The notes under the pieces were generated by a model. It did not search any database. It was given only the letters and a program-made list of their open reading frames with translations, and had not been told where the DNA came from. This document shows positions 1-7,883 of a stretch of 64,000 nucleotides of DNA, one piece after another. A program made the position numbers and the translations under genes. This stretch comes from Bacillus sp. OK048. Its GTDB lineage: Bacteria; Bacillota; Bacilli; Bacillales; Cytobacillaceae. The stretch covers positions 186,001 through 250,000 of the forward strand of contig NZ_FNHN01000001.1 in the NCBI RefSeq assembly GCF_900103525.1, given 5' to 3'. Within the stretch, counting starts at the first letter, position 1. Each line of letters begins with the position of its first letter.

Positions 1-2
1 AT

Positions 3-149
3 AATGATGTATTTATTCTTCACGCACCTTTCAAGCCTGTACCATTGTATGCTGTTTTAAAAGCAAAAGGCTTTACCCATGAGGCAGAGGAAATTGAAGC
101 TAAGCACTGGAAAGTTACTTTTACAAAGAATGCCTAAAAAAGCATAGAA
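3..149 (+). CDS. DUF2249 protein, C-terminal part (truncated by window edge)
   Basis: An open frame runs in from the left edge and stops with TAG at 147-149, giving about 48 residues. It contains PLYAVLKAKGFTHEAEEIEA, which resembles the end of a DUF2249 domain, the small TusA-like fold often found with hemerythrin or denitrification genes. The next gene is a second DUF2249 protein 13 bases later, so this looks like a tandem pair in one operon. The start lies outside the window. No catalytic residue can be assigned from this piece. Confidence 0.6.
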
Positions 150-162
150 AAAGGTGATCCGT

Positions 163-369
163 TTGATACTAGATAATCGAGGTTTGGAACCGCCGCAGCC
201 AATGATGAGAACGTTAGCTGCTTTGGAAAATTTAGCTGATGGTGACGTTTTAACGATCATCAATGATAGAAGACCGATGTTCCTTTATGAACAGCTTGAG
301 GAACTTGGCTATAAGCAAAGAACAGAACCACAAAATGACGGAAGTTTTAAAATAGAAATCTTCCGCTAA
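163..369 (+). CDS. DUF2249 domain protein
   Basis: A 68-residue protein if translation starts at the TTG at 163, which follows an AGGTGAT ribosome binding site at good spacing. A GTG at 154 is also possible but lacks one. The N-terminus reads ILDNRGLEPPQPMMRTL, the hallmark opening of DUF2249, and the end IEIFR is the usual terminal strand. The family adopts a TusA/SirA-like fold and commonly accompanies nitrite/NO reduction or iron-sulfur genes; its biochemical role is not established. The gene lies 14 bases before the heme-copper-oxidase-like membrane protein and is probably co-transcribed with it. Confidence 0.75.
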   Translation: MILDNRGLEPPQPMMRTLAALENLADGDVLTIINDRRPMFLYEQLEELGYKQRTEPQNDGSFKIEIFR

Positions 370-383
370 GAAGGTGTAAAAAC

Positions 384-1628
384 ATGATCCCACAGTCTAA
401 GGGAAATGAAACAAATAGTAAGCTTCCTTTCTCCTTTATTATTTTCAGTTTACTTGCATTGGTGTTATCTCAAGTATTGGTGCTTGTTAATGGACAAATG
501 CTTATTACTGGAAGTTTTAGGATACCGCCAATTTGGTCAGCTGCCCATTTATTGATCTTAGGATGGGCGCTTATGGTGGCAATGGGTGCGATGTATCAGT
601 TAATTCCCGTTGCCTTCTTAACAAAAATATGGAATGAAAAATTTGGATTTATTCAGTTTTTTGTTACTGCTATAGGAATTGTGTCGTTCTCTTGGATGTT
701 ATATGTTTCGCCACAGAATGCATTTTTCCCAGGAATTTTAATGCTTCTAGGAATTTTAATGTTTTTATTCCAGATGTTGATGACCTTAAAAACCCAAGCA
801 ACACCAAATATCTTAACTGCCTTTGTCGGAAGTGCACTTGTTGGTTTATTCTTAACCATATTGTTGGGAATAACCTTAATTTATTCACATCAAACGGGAT
901 TTGCAGCAGAATACTACCAAGCTATCTTTAAGAGCCATCTTTTATTTGGCGTGACTGGCTGGTTTACACTATTAATTTTTGGCTTTTCTTATAAAATGGT
1001 ACCGATGTTTTCATTATCACATGGGTTTCCCATGGTCCATGCCCGTTATGTATATGGTCTGTATGTTTTTGGTCTTGTGATTGCATTGCTTTCATTCTTT
1101 AATGGGAATCAGTTTCTAGTAAAAACAGGATTTTTCTTACTGTTTGCTGGATTTTCCGTTTTTAGCTGGCATATCTCAATCATTATTAAAAAGCGTCTGA
1201 AGAAAAAACTTGATAAGCCATTTACGTTTGCACTCGTTGCCATTGGATTAGGGAATATCATTCACCTAGCAGCCTTCCTTTCTTTGTGGAGTGAACAGTT
1301 TTCCACCCTAATTGGTCCATTGGTTTACTTGTATTTAATGTTGTGGATCGTCCTTAGTATTATGGGATATTTATTTAAAATTGTCCCCTTCCTTTGGTGG
1401 ACTCATAAATATAGTAAGGAAATTGGAAAACATGCGGTTCCTTCTTTAAAAGACATGATGAACGAAAAAATAGTACCTCCCTTATTTACCATATTTGCAA
1501 TAGGCGTACTATCTGTGTCTCTAGCAATCATTTTTAAAGCGACTTTGCTCTTTACTATTAGCCAATTCGTTCTTTCCATTGTTATGATCGTCTTTGCTTT
1601 AAGTATTCTAAGGGTTTTAACAAAATAA
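384..1628 (+). CDS. Heme-copper oxidase subunit I-like multipass membrane protein
   Basis: A 414-residue, almost wholly hydrophobic protein with about 12 membrane segments. Conserved-looking histidines sit in membrane segments: SAAHLLILGW (His55), KSHLLFGVTGW, SLSHGF, FSWHISI and NIIHLAAF. This pattern resembles the cytochrome oxidase subunit I / NnrS-like proteins found beside NO- and nitrite-respiration genes in Bacillaceae. It may bind heme or act in NO handling rather than serve as a terminal oxidase, because no matching subunit II or III gene is present here. DUF2249 genes precede it and a DUF59 gene follows within about 15 bases, so an operon is likely. The exact family assignment needs a profile search. 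Confidence 0.65.
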   Translation: MIPQSKGNETNSKLPFSFIIFSLLALVLSQVLVLVNGQMLITGSFRIPPIWSAAHLLILGWALMVAMGAMYQLIPVAFLTKIWNEKFGFIQFFVTAIGIVSFSWMLYVSPQNAFFPGILMLLGILMFLFQMLMTLKTQATPNILTAFVGSALVGLFLTILLGITLIYSHQTGFAAEYYQAIFKSHLLFGVTGWFTLLIFGFSYKMVPMFSLSHGFPMVHARYVYGLYVFGLVIALLSFFNGNQFLVKTGFFLLFAGFSVFSWHISIIIKKRLKKKLDKPFTFALVAIGLGNIIHLAAFLSLWSEQFSTLIGPLVYLYLMLWIVLSIMGYLFKIVPFLWWTHKYSKEIGKHAVPSLKDMMNEKIVPPLFTIFAIGVLSVSLAIIFKATLLFTISQFVLSIVMIVFALSILRVLTK

Positions 1629-1641
1629 TGAGGTGTTTATG

Positions 1642-1941
1642 ATGAATTTAAAAGATAAAGTGGTTGAAGCGTTAAAAAGTGTATATGATCCAGAATTGAA
1701 TATTAATGTGGTGGATTTAGGATTAATTTATGAAGTTGATGTGACGGATGCGGGTGACGTTGCCGTTACGATGACGTTAACAACACCTGGCTGTCCACTT
1801 CATGACAGCATTACCAGCGGTGTGCGCTATAGTGTTCAAGGGATAGAAGAAACAAGAAATGTTGATGTTAATCTTGTCTGGGAGCCAGCATGGTCGCCAG
1901 ACAAAATGACTCCAGAGGGTCTTAAGGCATTAGGAAGATAA
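1642..1941 (+). CDS. DUF59 / MIP18-family iron-sulfur assembly factor
   Basis: About 99 residues, matching the DUF59 (PaaD/SufT/MIP18) family. It has VYDPELNINVVDLGLIYEV near the start, TMTLTTPGCPLHD with the conserved cysteine in the middle, and VNLVWEPAWSPDKMTPEG near the end. Members assist Fe-S cluster maturation. A GAGGTG ribosome binding site at 1630-1635 favours ATG 1642, although ATG 1639 and GTG 1633 are in frame. It is the last gene of the DUF2249/oxidase-like operon and is followed directly by a terminator, which suggests a role in maturing a metalloprotein of that system. Confidence 0.85.
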   Translation: MNLKDKVVEALKSVYDPELNINVVDLGLIYEVDVTDAGDVAVTMTLTTPGCPLHDSITSGVRYSVQGIEETRNVDVNLVWEPAWSPDKMTPEGLKALGR

Positions 1942-1945
1942 TGTT

Positions 1946-1980
1946 AAAAGGTCAGCCGCCACGGCTGACCTTTTCCTTTT
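1946..1980. terminator. Bidirectional rho-independent terminator
   Basis: The stem GGTCAGCCG/CGGCTGACC is flanked by A-rich and T-rich runs, so it can end transcription from the DUF59 gene on the plus strand and from the helicase gene on the minus strand. Confidence 0.85.
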
Positions 1981-3904
1981 ATAATTCCACTGCTTCTGTT
2001 GGGAGAACATCCTTAATTTTTTGCAATAATCCTGGTTCAATATCCTCGTTTACCATAATATGAACGGTACCTCGATCATTTTCACTCCTAATTAATCGTC
2101 CAAGTCCCTGTCTTAAACGCAGCAGCATGTAGGGTAAATCCACTTCTGCAAATGGGTCTAGGACACCATTTCTCTTAGCTGTAAACACCGGATCATTTGG
2201 CGGGAATGGCAGTGAAAAAATCAACACATTTTCTAACGACCTCCCCGGAATATCTAAACCTTCCCAAAGGTGAATCGTACAAAGAATCGCCTGCTCCTCA
2301 TTTTGAAACTTGGAAACAAGCGTGCTAATTTCTTCATCACCTTCAAAATAGACAGGGTAAGGAACGTTGCCTGAAAGCTTTTGTTTAAGGCTTTTTAACT
2401 CATTTTGATTGTTTAGAAGAATGAGTGCCCGACCTTCTGATTGAACAATCTTACTTAGAACATAATCAAGTTTCGCTTCATTTTTCTCTTTATTGAATGT
2501 TGGCAGAAATACTTCCATTTTTTCTTGATAATCAAATGGAGAATCAACTGAGAAGGACAAATATTCTTTTATACCTAAGCTAGTTGCAAGGTAATCGAAT
2601 TTTTTATCATTTGATAATGTTGCCGATGAAAAAACAAACGGTTTTTTCTGTGAGAATACTTCATCCCTCATCACTTCTTCAACCATTTTCGGCATAATCA
2701 CAAGTGTTCGTTCATACCCCTTTTCCTCAAACCAAGTAATCCCATTCATTTCCTTAAGGAAAAGCGATAATGAATAAGTGATTTGCTCTAAATACTCCTC
2801 AACAATTTTTAAGTCGTATTCATTAATTACGTACAATTCACTTTCAAAAACAAGCTCTTCTTCGATTGCTTGGAGCCTATTAAGGAGCGTGGTTCCATAT
2901 TGTAGTAAAGAAGGATGCATGGTAATCATTTGTTTTTCTGATCCTTCTGATGGGATTGCATGCTGTGAAATCGCACTAAAGAACTTATCATTATCCAACA
3001 GAGCTTCCTCTATGGTGTATAGCGTTTTTTCACGTACTTCATTTTCCATCAACCTCGTTAGTAAGGACTCTAATGTAGAATCGGTGAACCGATAGCTTAA
3101 TGCTTTTTGTGCTGCATATTCGAGTAAATGTCCTTCATCAAAAACAATGGAAGAGTGTTCTGGCAATAGCGGCAACTGACCTTCCCGTTTTCGTGACTCT
3201 TTTGTCCAAATATGCTCCATATAAAAGTCATGAGAACAAATTATCAAATCGTTTGCGTGCCGGTAGAAATCACGATTTAGTGTCAGCCCGCATCGGTGTC
3301 TCTTATCACAAGAAAAACAGTCCTGAACCATATCCCAATTAATTTTTCCCCATGTATCATCGGATAACGTTGGGTATTCTCTGCGATCACCGTATCTTTC
3401 AAACTTTTGCATCGAACCGTCACTATGGACAAAATCAGGTAGTTCCTCGTAAATTCCAGCAATATCATCGTTAAAGTCTTCATGTCTAACGTAATCAAGT
3501 TTTTTTAAACAGAGGTATTGGTCCCTTGACTTTGCTAATCGAACATCAATATTGAGCCCCAATACTTTTTCTAACTTGGCAAGATCGCCTTCTTTTTTTA
3601 CAAGCTGCTCAATCAATGTCTCATCAGCGCAGGCTATGATGGCTGGTCTATTTGTGTACCTGGCATACATTATTGCGTAAAGTAAGTAAACAATGGTTTT
3701 TCCTGTTCCAACTCCTGCTTCAGCAAACATGACTTTCTTTTCTTTAAATGCTTTTTCAAGCTGGAAAGCCATAAAGATTTGTTCATCTCGTAGTTCAAAC
3801 CCTGCTTCGGGCAAAATATCATAAAATAAGTCACCAATCCACTCACTAAGCTTGTCATAAAAGGATTCAGTTTTCGAAACTACAAACGGAATACGGTCCT
3901 GCAT
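1979..3904 (-). CDS. DinG-family ATP-dependent DNA helicase (YpvA-like)
   Basis: A 641-residue superfamily 2 helicase of the DinG/XPD type. Walker A is AEAGVGTGKT (residues 61-70), the Walker B/DEAH-like box is FDEGHLLEY, and the C-terminal motif VI region reads LRQGLGRLIRS. A YLC followed by FSCDKRHRC supplies four cysteines between the helicase motifs, the position of the 4Fe-4S cluster in this family. Such enzymes unwind 5'-3' and resolve R-loops or unusual DNA. The exonuclease domain of longer Gram-positive DinG proteins is absent; the length fits B. subtilis YpvA. GGAGGAG lies just before the ATG. It follows the RlmL-like gene, as expected for this neighbourhood. Confidence 0.88.
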   Translation of the reverse strand: MQDRIPFVVSKTESFYDKLSEWIGDLFYDILPEAGFELRDEQIFMAFQLEKAFKEKKVMFAEAGVGTGKTIVYLLYAIMYARYTNRPAIIACADETLIEQLVKKEGDLAKLEKVLGLNIDVRLAKSRDQYLCLKKLDYVRHEDFNDDIAGIYEELPDFVHSDGSMQKFERYGDRREYPTLSDDTWGKINWDMVQDCFSCDKRHRCGLTLNRDFYRHANDLIICSHDFYMEHIWTKESRKREGQLPLLPEHSSIVFDEGHLLEYAAQKALSYRFTDSTLESLLTRLMENEVREKTLYTIEEALLDNDKFFSAISQHAIPSEGSEKQMITMHPSLLQYGTTLLNRLQAIEEELVFESELYVINEYDLKIVEEYLEQITYSLSLFLKEMNGITWFEEKGYERTLVIMPKMVEEVMRDEVFSQKKPFVFSSATLSNDKKFDYLATSLGIKEYLSFSVDSPFDYQEKMEVFLPTFNKEKNEAKLDYVLSKIVQSEGRALILLNNQNELKSLKQKLSGNVPYPVYFEGDEEISTLVSKFQNEEQAILCTIHLWEGLDIPGRSLENVLIFSLPFPPNDPVFTAKRNGVLDPFAEVDLPYMLLRLRQGLGRLIRSENDRGTVHIMVNEDIEPGLLQKIKDVLPTEAVEL

Positions 3905-3931
3905 ATAACTCCTCCAATCAACGAATTAAAT

Positions 3932-3952
3932 GGAGCCTTTCTAAAAGGCTCC
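3932..3952. other. Hairpin between the methylase and helicase genes
   Basis: The near-perfect stem GGAGCCTTT/AAGGCTCC lies in the 65-base gap between the two minus-strand genes. On the coding strand it is not followed by a T run, so it looks more like an RNA-processing or stability element, or a weak terminator, than a strong stop. Confidence 0.5.
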
Positions 3953-3969
3953 AATCGTTGTGTTTTTTC

Positions 3970-5112
3970 TTATTCAAATGTCCGTGGCGGCCTTTTTCCC
4001 CAATATTGATAAAGGTCGGTGCGAATAAAACCATTAAATAGCTTGCGTTTTTTTGTTGCAGGCTTACCATAAAGTTGCTCGAAGGCTTCATTTGACGTCA
4101 AAATATAAATAGACCAGGTATCAAGTTTACTAAACGCTTGACCCATTTCTTTGTACATTTGCTCGACAGCCTTTTTGTCACCTAGTCTCTCTCCATATGG
4201 GGGATTTCCAACAATCGTGCCGTATTCTTTGTTCGTGGTAATATCTCTTACTTGCATCTGCTTATAGTGAATCAGGTCTCCAAAACCTGCCTCAATGGAG
4301 TTTTCTTGGGCAATCTTGACCATTCGATGATCAATATCAGTCCCAGTAATATCAAGGTGCGTATCATACTTTGCTAAATCCTCAGCTTCTGTACGTGCCT
4401 CATCCCACACTTTTCCGGGAATCCAATTCCAATTTTCAGAAACAAATTCACGGTTAAATCCTGGGGCGATATTTTGACCAATCATGGCCGCTTCGATTGG
4501 AATGGTTCCAGAGCCGCAAAAAGGGTCAATAAACGGTTTATCAGGCTTCCAATTCGTTAATTGTACCAATGCTGCTGCAAGGGTTTCCTTTAATGGTGCT
4601 TCCCCTTGGTCGAGGCGGTATCCACGTTTATGGAGACCTTGACCGCTCGTATCAATCGTGATCGTTGCAACGTCTTTTAACAAAGCTACTTCAATTCGGA
4701 AATAGGCACCAGTCTCTTCAAACCAAGAAGTCCGTTTATAATGGCTTTTCATTCGATCAACAACCGCCTTTTTCACGATTGCTTGACAATCTGAGACGCT
4801 AAAAAGTTTTGATTTTACTGACTTCCCCGTAACAGGAAATTCCGCATCTTCTGGAAGGTATTTTTCCCATGGCAATGCTTTTGTTTTCTCAAATAGTTCA
4901 TCAAAAGTATAGGCTTTAAATTCACCGACTTTTATTTTGACTCTGTCTGCTGTTCGAAGCCACAGATTGCTGCGGGCAATCGCATTTTCATCACCCGTAT
5001 AAATGACCTTGCCGTTTTCTACTTCACACTCATAACCGAGAGCTCGTACTTCTTTTGCTACTAATGCTTCCAGGCCCATAGCGGCTGTTGCGATTAATTG
5101 ATATTTTTCCAT
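3970..5112 (-). CDS. RlmL-type 23S rRNA guanine-N2 methyltransferase (YpsC-like)
   Basis: A 380-residue protein with an N-terminal THUMP domain (about 1-160) and a C-terminal UPF0020 SAM-dependent methylase. The methylase has FIDPFCGSGTIPIEAA (SAM-binding motif I) and VGNPPYGERLGD (the NPPY motif of N-methyltransferases). The family adds a methyl group to the N2 of a guanine in 23S rRNA. It matches the short RlmL-like protein of Bacillus, without the RlmK half seen in Escherichia coli. ATG 5112 is preferred over GTG 5121 because AGGGTGG sits just ahead of it. It lies next to rnpB, as in B. subtilis. Confidence 0.88.
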   Translation of the reverse strand: MEKYQLIATAAMGLEALVAKEVRALGYECEVENGKVIYTGDENAIARSNLWLRTADRVKIKVGEFKAYTFDELFEKTKALPWEKYLPEDAEFPVTGKSVKSKLFSVSDCQAIVKKAVVDRMKSHYKRTSWFEETGAYFRIEVALLKDVATITIDTSGQGLHKRGYRLDQGEAPLKETLAAALVQLTNWKPDKPFIDPFCGSGTIPIEAAMIGQNIAPGFNREFVSENWNWIPGKVWDEARTEAEDLAKYDTHLDITGTDIDHRMVKIAQENSIEAGFGDLIHYKQMQVRDITTNKEYGTIVGNPPYGERLGDKKAVEQMYKEMGQAFSKLDTWSIYILTSNEAFEQLYGKPATKKRKLFNGFIRTDLYQYWGKRPPRTFE

Positions 5113-5207
5113 TTCGTCCACCCTTAACTTTTCACCTTATTATGTATGGATATTGCTGTTCTATCATACCATTATAGACCAAAATCAGTAAGCCCATGCA
5201 ATTAGCC

Positions 5208-5338
5208 TGTTGATTTGCGCTCCAGGCGCTTCGCTTTCCGCAGGCGGTTCGGGAAGCCTCCTCGGCGCTAAAGCGCCTGCGGGGTCTCCCCTGTCCCGTC
5301 CTCCTGCAGGAGTCTCGCCCCTTCCGCACAAATCAACA
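5208..5338. repeat. Dispersed inverted-repeat element A, copy 1
   Basis: A 131-bp G+C-rich element bounded by TGTTGATTTGCGC at the left and its near-complement GCACAAATCAACA at the right. It shares internal blocks (GCTTCGCTTTCCGC, AGCCTCCTCG, CCTGCAGGAGTCTCG-like) with a second copy at 15828-16016. It carries no convincing gene; a 65-codon minus-strand frame across it is rich in Arg, Gly and Cys and looks like chance. It fills the gap between the RlmL-like gene and rnpB. Confidence 0.8.
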
Positions 5339-5379
5339 GAGTTACAAAATCACAAATAATCTTTAACATTGCTTAAAAG

Positions 5380-5405
5380 TAAAAAGACTCTCCTCGAGGA
5401 GAGTC
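5380..5405 (-). terminator. rnpB: rnpB terminator
   Basis: The palindrome GACTCTCCTC/GAGGAGAGTC is followed on the minus strand by a run of T residues, directly downstream of the RNase P RNA. Confidence 0.85.
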
Positions 5406-5427
5406 GATACCATTAATTTTATTTACA

Positions 5428-5853
5428 TTAATAACGTTCTGTAAGCCATGTTCTGTACCAGTGTACTACAAACGACGTTAAACGTCTCGTACTTAGGTGG
5501 TAATCATCTATCTACAGATTCGCAAATGAATCTGTCCTTCTCCTCGTTCAATTCCTAAGAGAAAGTGCCCCTACCAATATTTGGGTTTCTCGCTCGTGGG
5601 GTTTACCCGTTCCACCCTTTTCATTTCTGAAAAGGCTCCGTCACTGTGGCACTTTTATAGGTAGTCATACCATATCCGTAAGGACTTAGGTATTTTCCCG
5701 GCCGTCAACCAGGCACATTGGCCCTGGCTGCCCTAGCTTATGAATTCACTAGGCACGAACACTACGAGCATCTCAGCTCGTGCGAGCATGGACTTTCCTC
5801 TACAATTTGCTTACGCTCATTGCAGCGATTACCCGAACGTAATTAATGAGTAC
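5428..5853 (-). ncRNA. rnpB: RNase P RNA, type B (Bacillus type)
   Basis: Read on the minus strand this is the catalytic RNA of RNase P, which trims tRNA 5' leaders. Conserved blocks appear in the right order: CGTTCGGGTAATCGCTGCA at the 5' side, GAGGAAAGTCCATGCTCGCA, GCCACAGTGACGGAG, GGGTAAACCCCACGAGCGAG, AGATAGATGATTACC and ATGGCTTACAGAACGTT at the 3' end. Length is about 425 nt, slightly longer than the roughly 400-nt B. subtilis RNA. The ends are approximate and were set by pairing of the first and last helices. It is followed by a strong terminator and lies between gpsB and the RlmL-like gene, the usual Bacillus position. Confidence 0.95.
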
Positions 5854-5920
5854 TTTTTTATTATATGCATTTGTCTCCCATTAATCAATGGTTTTAAATA
5901 GGAAATCAAGGGACTATCTG

Positions 5921-6223
5921 TCAATCGTAGAGCTTATTACCAAAAACATGCTTTTCAAGGTTCGATAATCGCTTTAAGATATCAAAATTAGTTGTACCTG
6001 CAGGCTGTGTTACCGGCTGTCTTCGAGATGTTTCCTCTAATTGCTTACGCAAGCGGAGATTTTCTTGCTGCAAATCTTCTATTTCCTGTTGGAATGCTTC
6101 ATAGTCCTTGATAATCAAATCTAAATACTTATCGACGTCTTCTTGTTTGTACCCTCTAACACCTGTTTTAAATTCTTTCTCTAATATATCCTTAGCGGTT
6201 AGTTTCACTTTATCAGTCACCAT
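5921..6223 (-). CDS. gpsB: Cell division protein GpsB
   Basis: A 100-residue DivIVA-related cytosolic protein. The N-terminal lipid-binding domain contains [26 protein letters not shown], followed by a coiled coil (about residues 35-65) and a C-terminal trimerisation segment, [17 protein letters not shown]. GpsB shuttles between septum and side wall and couples penicillin-binding proteins such as PBP1 to the division machinery; the ponA gene lies 12 kb away in this window. It sits immediately upstream of rnpB, as in B. subtilis. Confidence 0.95.
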   Translation of the reverse strand: MVTDKVKLTAKDILEKEFKTGVRGYKQEDVDKYLDLIIKDYEAFQQEIEDLQQENLRLRKQLEETSRRQPVTQPAGTTNFDILKRLSNLEKHVFGNKLYD

Positions 6224-6339
6224 TCAATTTCACCTCATAATTCGCCAATCATTACCTTATATTTTTTCAAATATATATGATTTTGTCAATTTTTCTTTTT
6301 TACTCCTATAAAAAATACTTGCTTTTCAGCAAAAATAAC

Positions 6340-6900
6340 TTAAAAATCCGAACGTTTTAGCGCTTCCTCTTCAACAATTACTTGTAAATCATAAAATGTT
6401 ATCAGTTGAATCGGATAGGAATGGTTATTTTGATATTGGACAGCCATTTCGTATATGTATCTTGGGCTCCCTTCCTTCTCTTGATCATAAAAAAGGATTA
6501 ATGCGTCACTTTTATCAATAAAAAATTGATTTTTCAAGCGGAACTGCCAAGGCTTTTCATACCCTTTTTTGGTTACAGAATCAACGAAGTCTGCTTGAGC
6601 CAATATCGATTTATACCATTCAGTGTTATTTTCACTCCAAGTAGCCTCTTGTTCTAAAAATGGCGTAATAACTGCTAGTTTTATTTCAGGAAATTCTAAT
6701 TTTAGCTCAAAAACAACTTCGGCGGCCCAAAGCTCTGCTCCAAGCTGTCCACTAATTAATACCCACTCTAATCCATCTTCTAGTAATGGAACTAACGCCT
6801 TCTTAAAGGCTTCCTTAATAAAAAAAACAGACGGATGATCATTTTTAAAAACCCCTATTTCAAACGGTTTGTAACCTGATATTGCTGCTACTTTAATCAA
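6340..6900 (-). CDS. ypsA: YpsA family protein (DUF1273, SLOG-like fold)
   Basis: About 186 residues, similar along its length to B. subtilis YpsA, which has been linked to cell division. Key segments are [15 protein letters not shown] at the start, [30 protein letters not shown] and [23 protein letters not shown], typical of a Rossmann-like nucleotide-binding fold. The start is set at TTG 6900 because AAGGAG lies at correct spacing and the alignment begins there. An in-frame ATG at 6948 would add 16 residues with no family support. It is adjacent to gpsB and probably co-transcribed with it. Confidence 0.85.
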   Translation of the reverse strand: MIKVAAISGYKPFEIGVFKNDHPSVFFIKEAFKKALVPLLEDGLEWVLISGQLGAELWAAEVVFELKLEFPEIKLAVITPFLEQEATWSENNTEWYKSILAQADFVDSVTKKGYEKPWQFRLKNQFFIDKSDALILFYDQEKEGSPRYIYEMAVQYQNNHSYPIQLITFYDLQVIVEEEALKRSDF

Positions 6901-6965
6901 GGCTCTTCTCCTTAATGGGCCTATAAAACCCTCCTTTTTTATAAACATATCAAAAAAAGGTAAAA

Positions 6966-6992
6966 AAACAAGGGCAAATAGCCCTTGTTAGT
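6966..6992 (-). terminator. cotD terminator
   Basis: The stem AACAAGGGC/GCCCTTGTT is followed on the minus strand by seven T residues, directly after the CotD-like gene. Confidence 0.85.
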
Positions 6993-6996
6993 TCGA

Positions 6997-7425
6997 TTAT
7001 CCCCAGAACCGTCGAGGACGCGGGAATTGTCCTGGTGCCATGCCTGGTCCCATACCTGGTCCCATTCCCATGCCTGGTCCCATTCCCATGCCTGGTCCCA
7101 TTCCCATGCCTGGTCCCATGTTTGGTGGCATATTTGGTAGCATATTTGGTAATGCATTGCTCTGTGCTCCGGCAACAGCCATTGGCATAGGTGCTGGCAT
7201 AGGTGTCGGACCACCTGGACAGCAACAGTCGATGTGCTCATTACAGCACACCTCACAGCAAGAAGCTGTAGTTGGACAATAGTGTTTATGCTGGAACATA
7301 TGATGATTAATCGTTGTAATATGTTTCGGGTGAATATGTGGTACCACCGTTGTTGAGAAAGTATGGTTAACAAATTGTTGAGTCGGATGAATGACTGGCG
7401 GCGCAAAATTAGTTCCAAGATACAT
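6997..7425 (-). CDS. cotD: CotD-like spore coat protein
   Basis: A 142-residue protein starting MYLGTNFAPPVIHPTQQFVN. It has a His-rich central part (VPHIHPKHITTINHHMF), a Cys cluster (CCEVCCNEHIDCCC) and a C-terminal tail of about seven GPGMGM-type repeats. The His/Cys-rich character and the position beside ypsA match CotD, an inner-coat protein. The Gly-Pro-Met repeats are not part of classical CotD and look like a lineage-specific expansion. The start is ATG 7425 because GGGAGAG lies just before it; an upstream in-frame start at 7443 would include the ribosome binding site. A sigma-K-like promoter lies upstream. Confidence 0.85.
   Translation of the reverse strand: MYLGTNFAPPVIHPTQQFVNHTFSTTVVPHIHPKHITTINHHMFQHKHYCPTTASCCEVCCNEHIDCCCPGGPTPMPAPMPMAVAGAQSNALPNMLPNMPPNMGPGMGMGPGMGMGPGMGMGPGMGPGMAPGQFPRPRRFWG
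7036..7122. repeat. 18-bp tandem repeats in cotD
   Basis: Near-identical units containing CATGCCTGGTCCCAT recur four or five times at 18-bp and 12-bp offsets, encoding the GPGMGM repeats. The array could vary in copy number between strains. Confidence 0.8.
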
Positions 7426-7466
7426 TATAAGCTCTCCCTTCAATATTTATATTCTGTTTACATTAA

Positions 7467-7494
7467 CAGCCTATGATAGAAGGGAATTTCTTGT
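7467..7494 (-). promoter_or_regulatory. Candidate sigma-K promoter of cotD
   Basis: On the minus strand an AC dinucleotide (7494-7493) is followed after 17 bases by CATAGGCTG (7475-7467). The sigma-K consensus is AC, 16-17 bases, CATANNNTA; only the last base differs. It lies about 45 bases upstream of the ATG, a fitting position for a coat gene. Confidence 0.45.
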
Positions 7495-7611
7495 ACTAAT
7501 GAAAATACCTATTTTTCATAATCTATTTAAGATTAACTTCACTTAGACATCTGTCCAGCTCCAGCGTATAGAGATATTTGCCTAAATCATGAAGGATACG
7601 CTTTGGCTTTT

Positions 7612-7707
7612 TTATAACATCGAATATAAGTTATCTTTTAAGCTTGAAAAAAGTACTGCAGTCAAACAAACGACAACAAAAAATAAATACAAGATTGCTT
7701 TATACAT
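7612..7707 (-). CDS. Predicted 31-residue membrane peptide
   Basis: A small open frame, MYKAILYLFFVVVCLTAVLF then SSLKDNLYSML, with an AAGGGG-type ribosome binding site eight bases before the ATG. Residues 4-21 form one hydrophobic segment after a single lysine, giving an inside-to-outside single-pass topology. It sits alone between cotD and mrfB on their strand. I do not recognise the family. Codon use looks ordinary. The plausible ribosome binding site and single clean transmembrane segment support a real gene, but chance cannot be excluded at this size. Confidence 0.45.
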   Translation of the reverse strand: MYKAILYLFFVVVCLTAVLFSSLKDNLYSML

Positions 7708-7883
7708 AGTATCTACCCCTTATTGTTTCATAGTCCGTATTTTTACTCACAGTTTACTATTTTACATGGTTCAACTATAAGAAACAATAAGGAATCCTTC
7801 CGTGAAATATGAAATTTTTGTTACAAAAGTACGATAATTGACGAATTTTTTGATTTATTTGAAATAATTGTGGAATAATGCGG

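Noticed and set aside
5132-5329. 65-codon minus-strand frame
   Set aside because: It falls almost wholly inside repeat element A; its Arg/Gly/Cys-rich composition comes from the G+C-rich repeat.
6939-7418. Minus-strand frames overlapping cotD
   Set aside because: Gln/Trp and Thr/Arg/His repeats are out-of-phase readings of the cotD repeat array.
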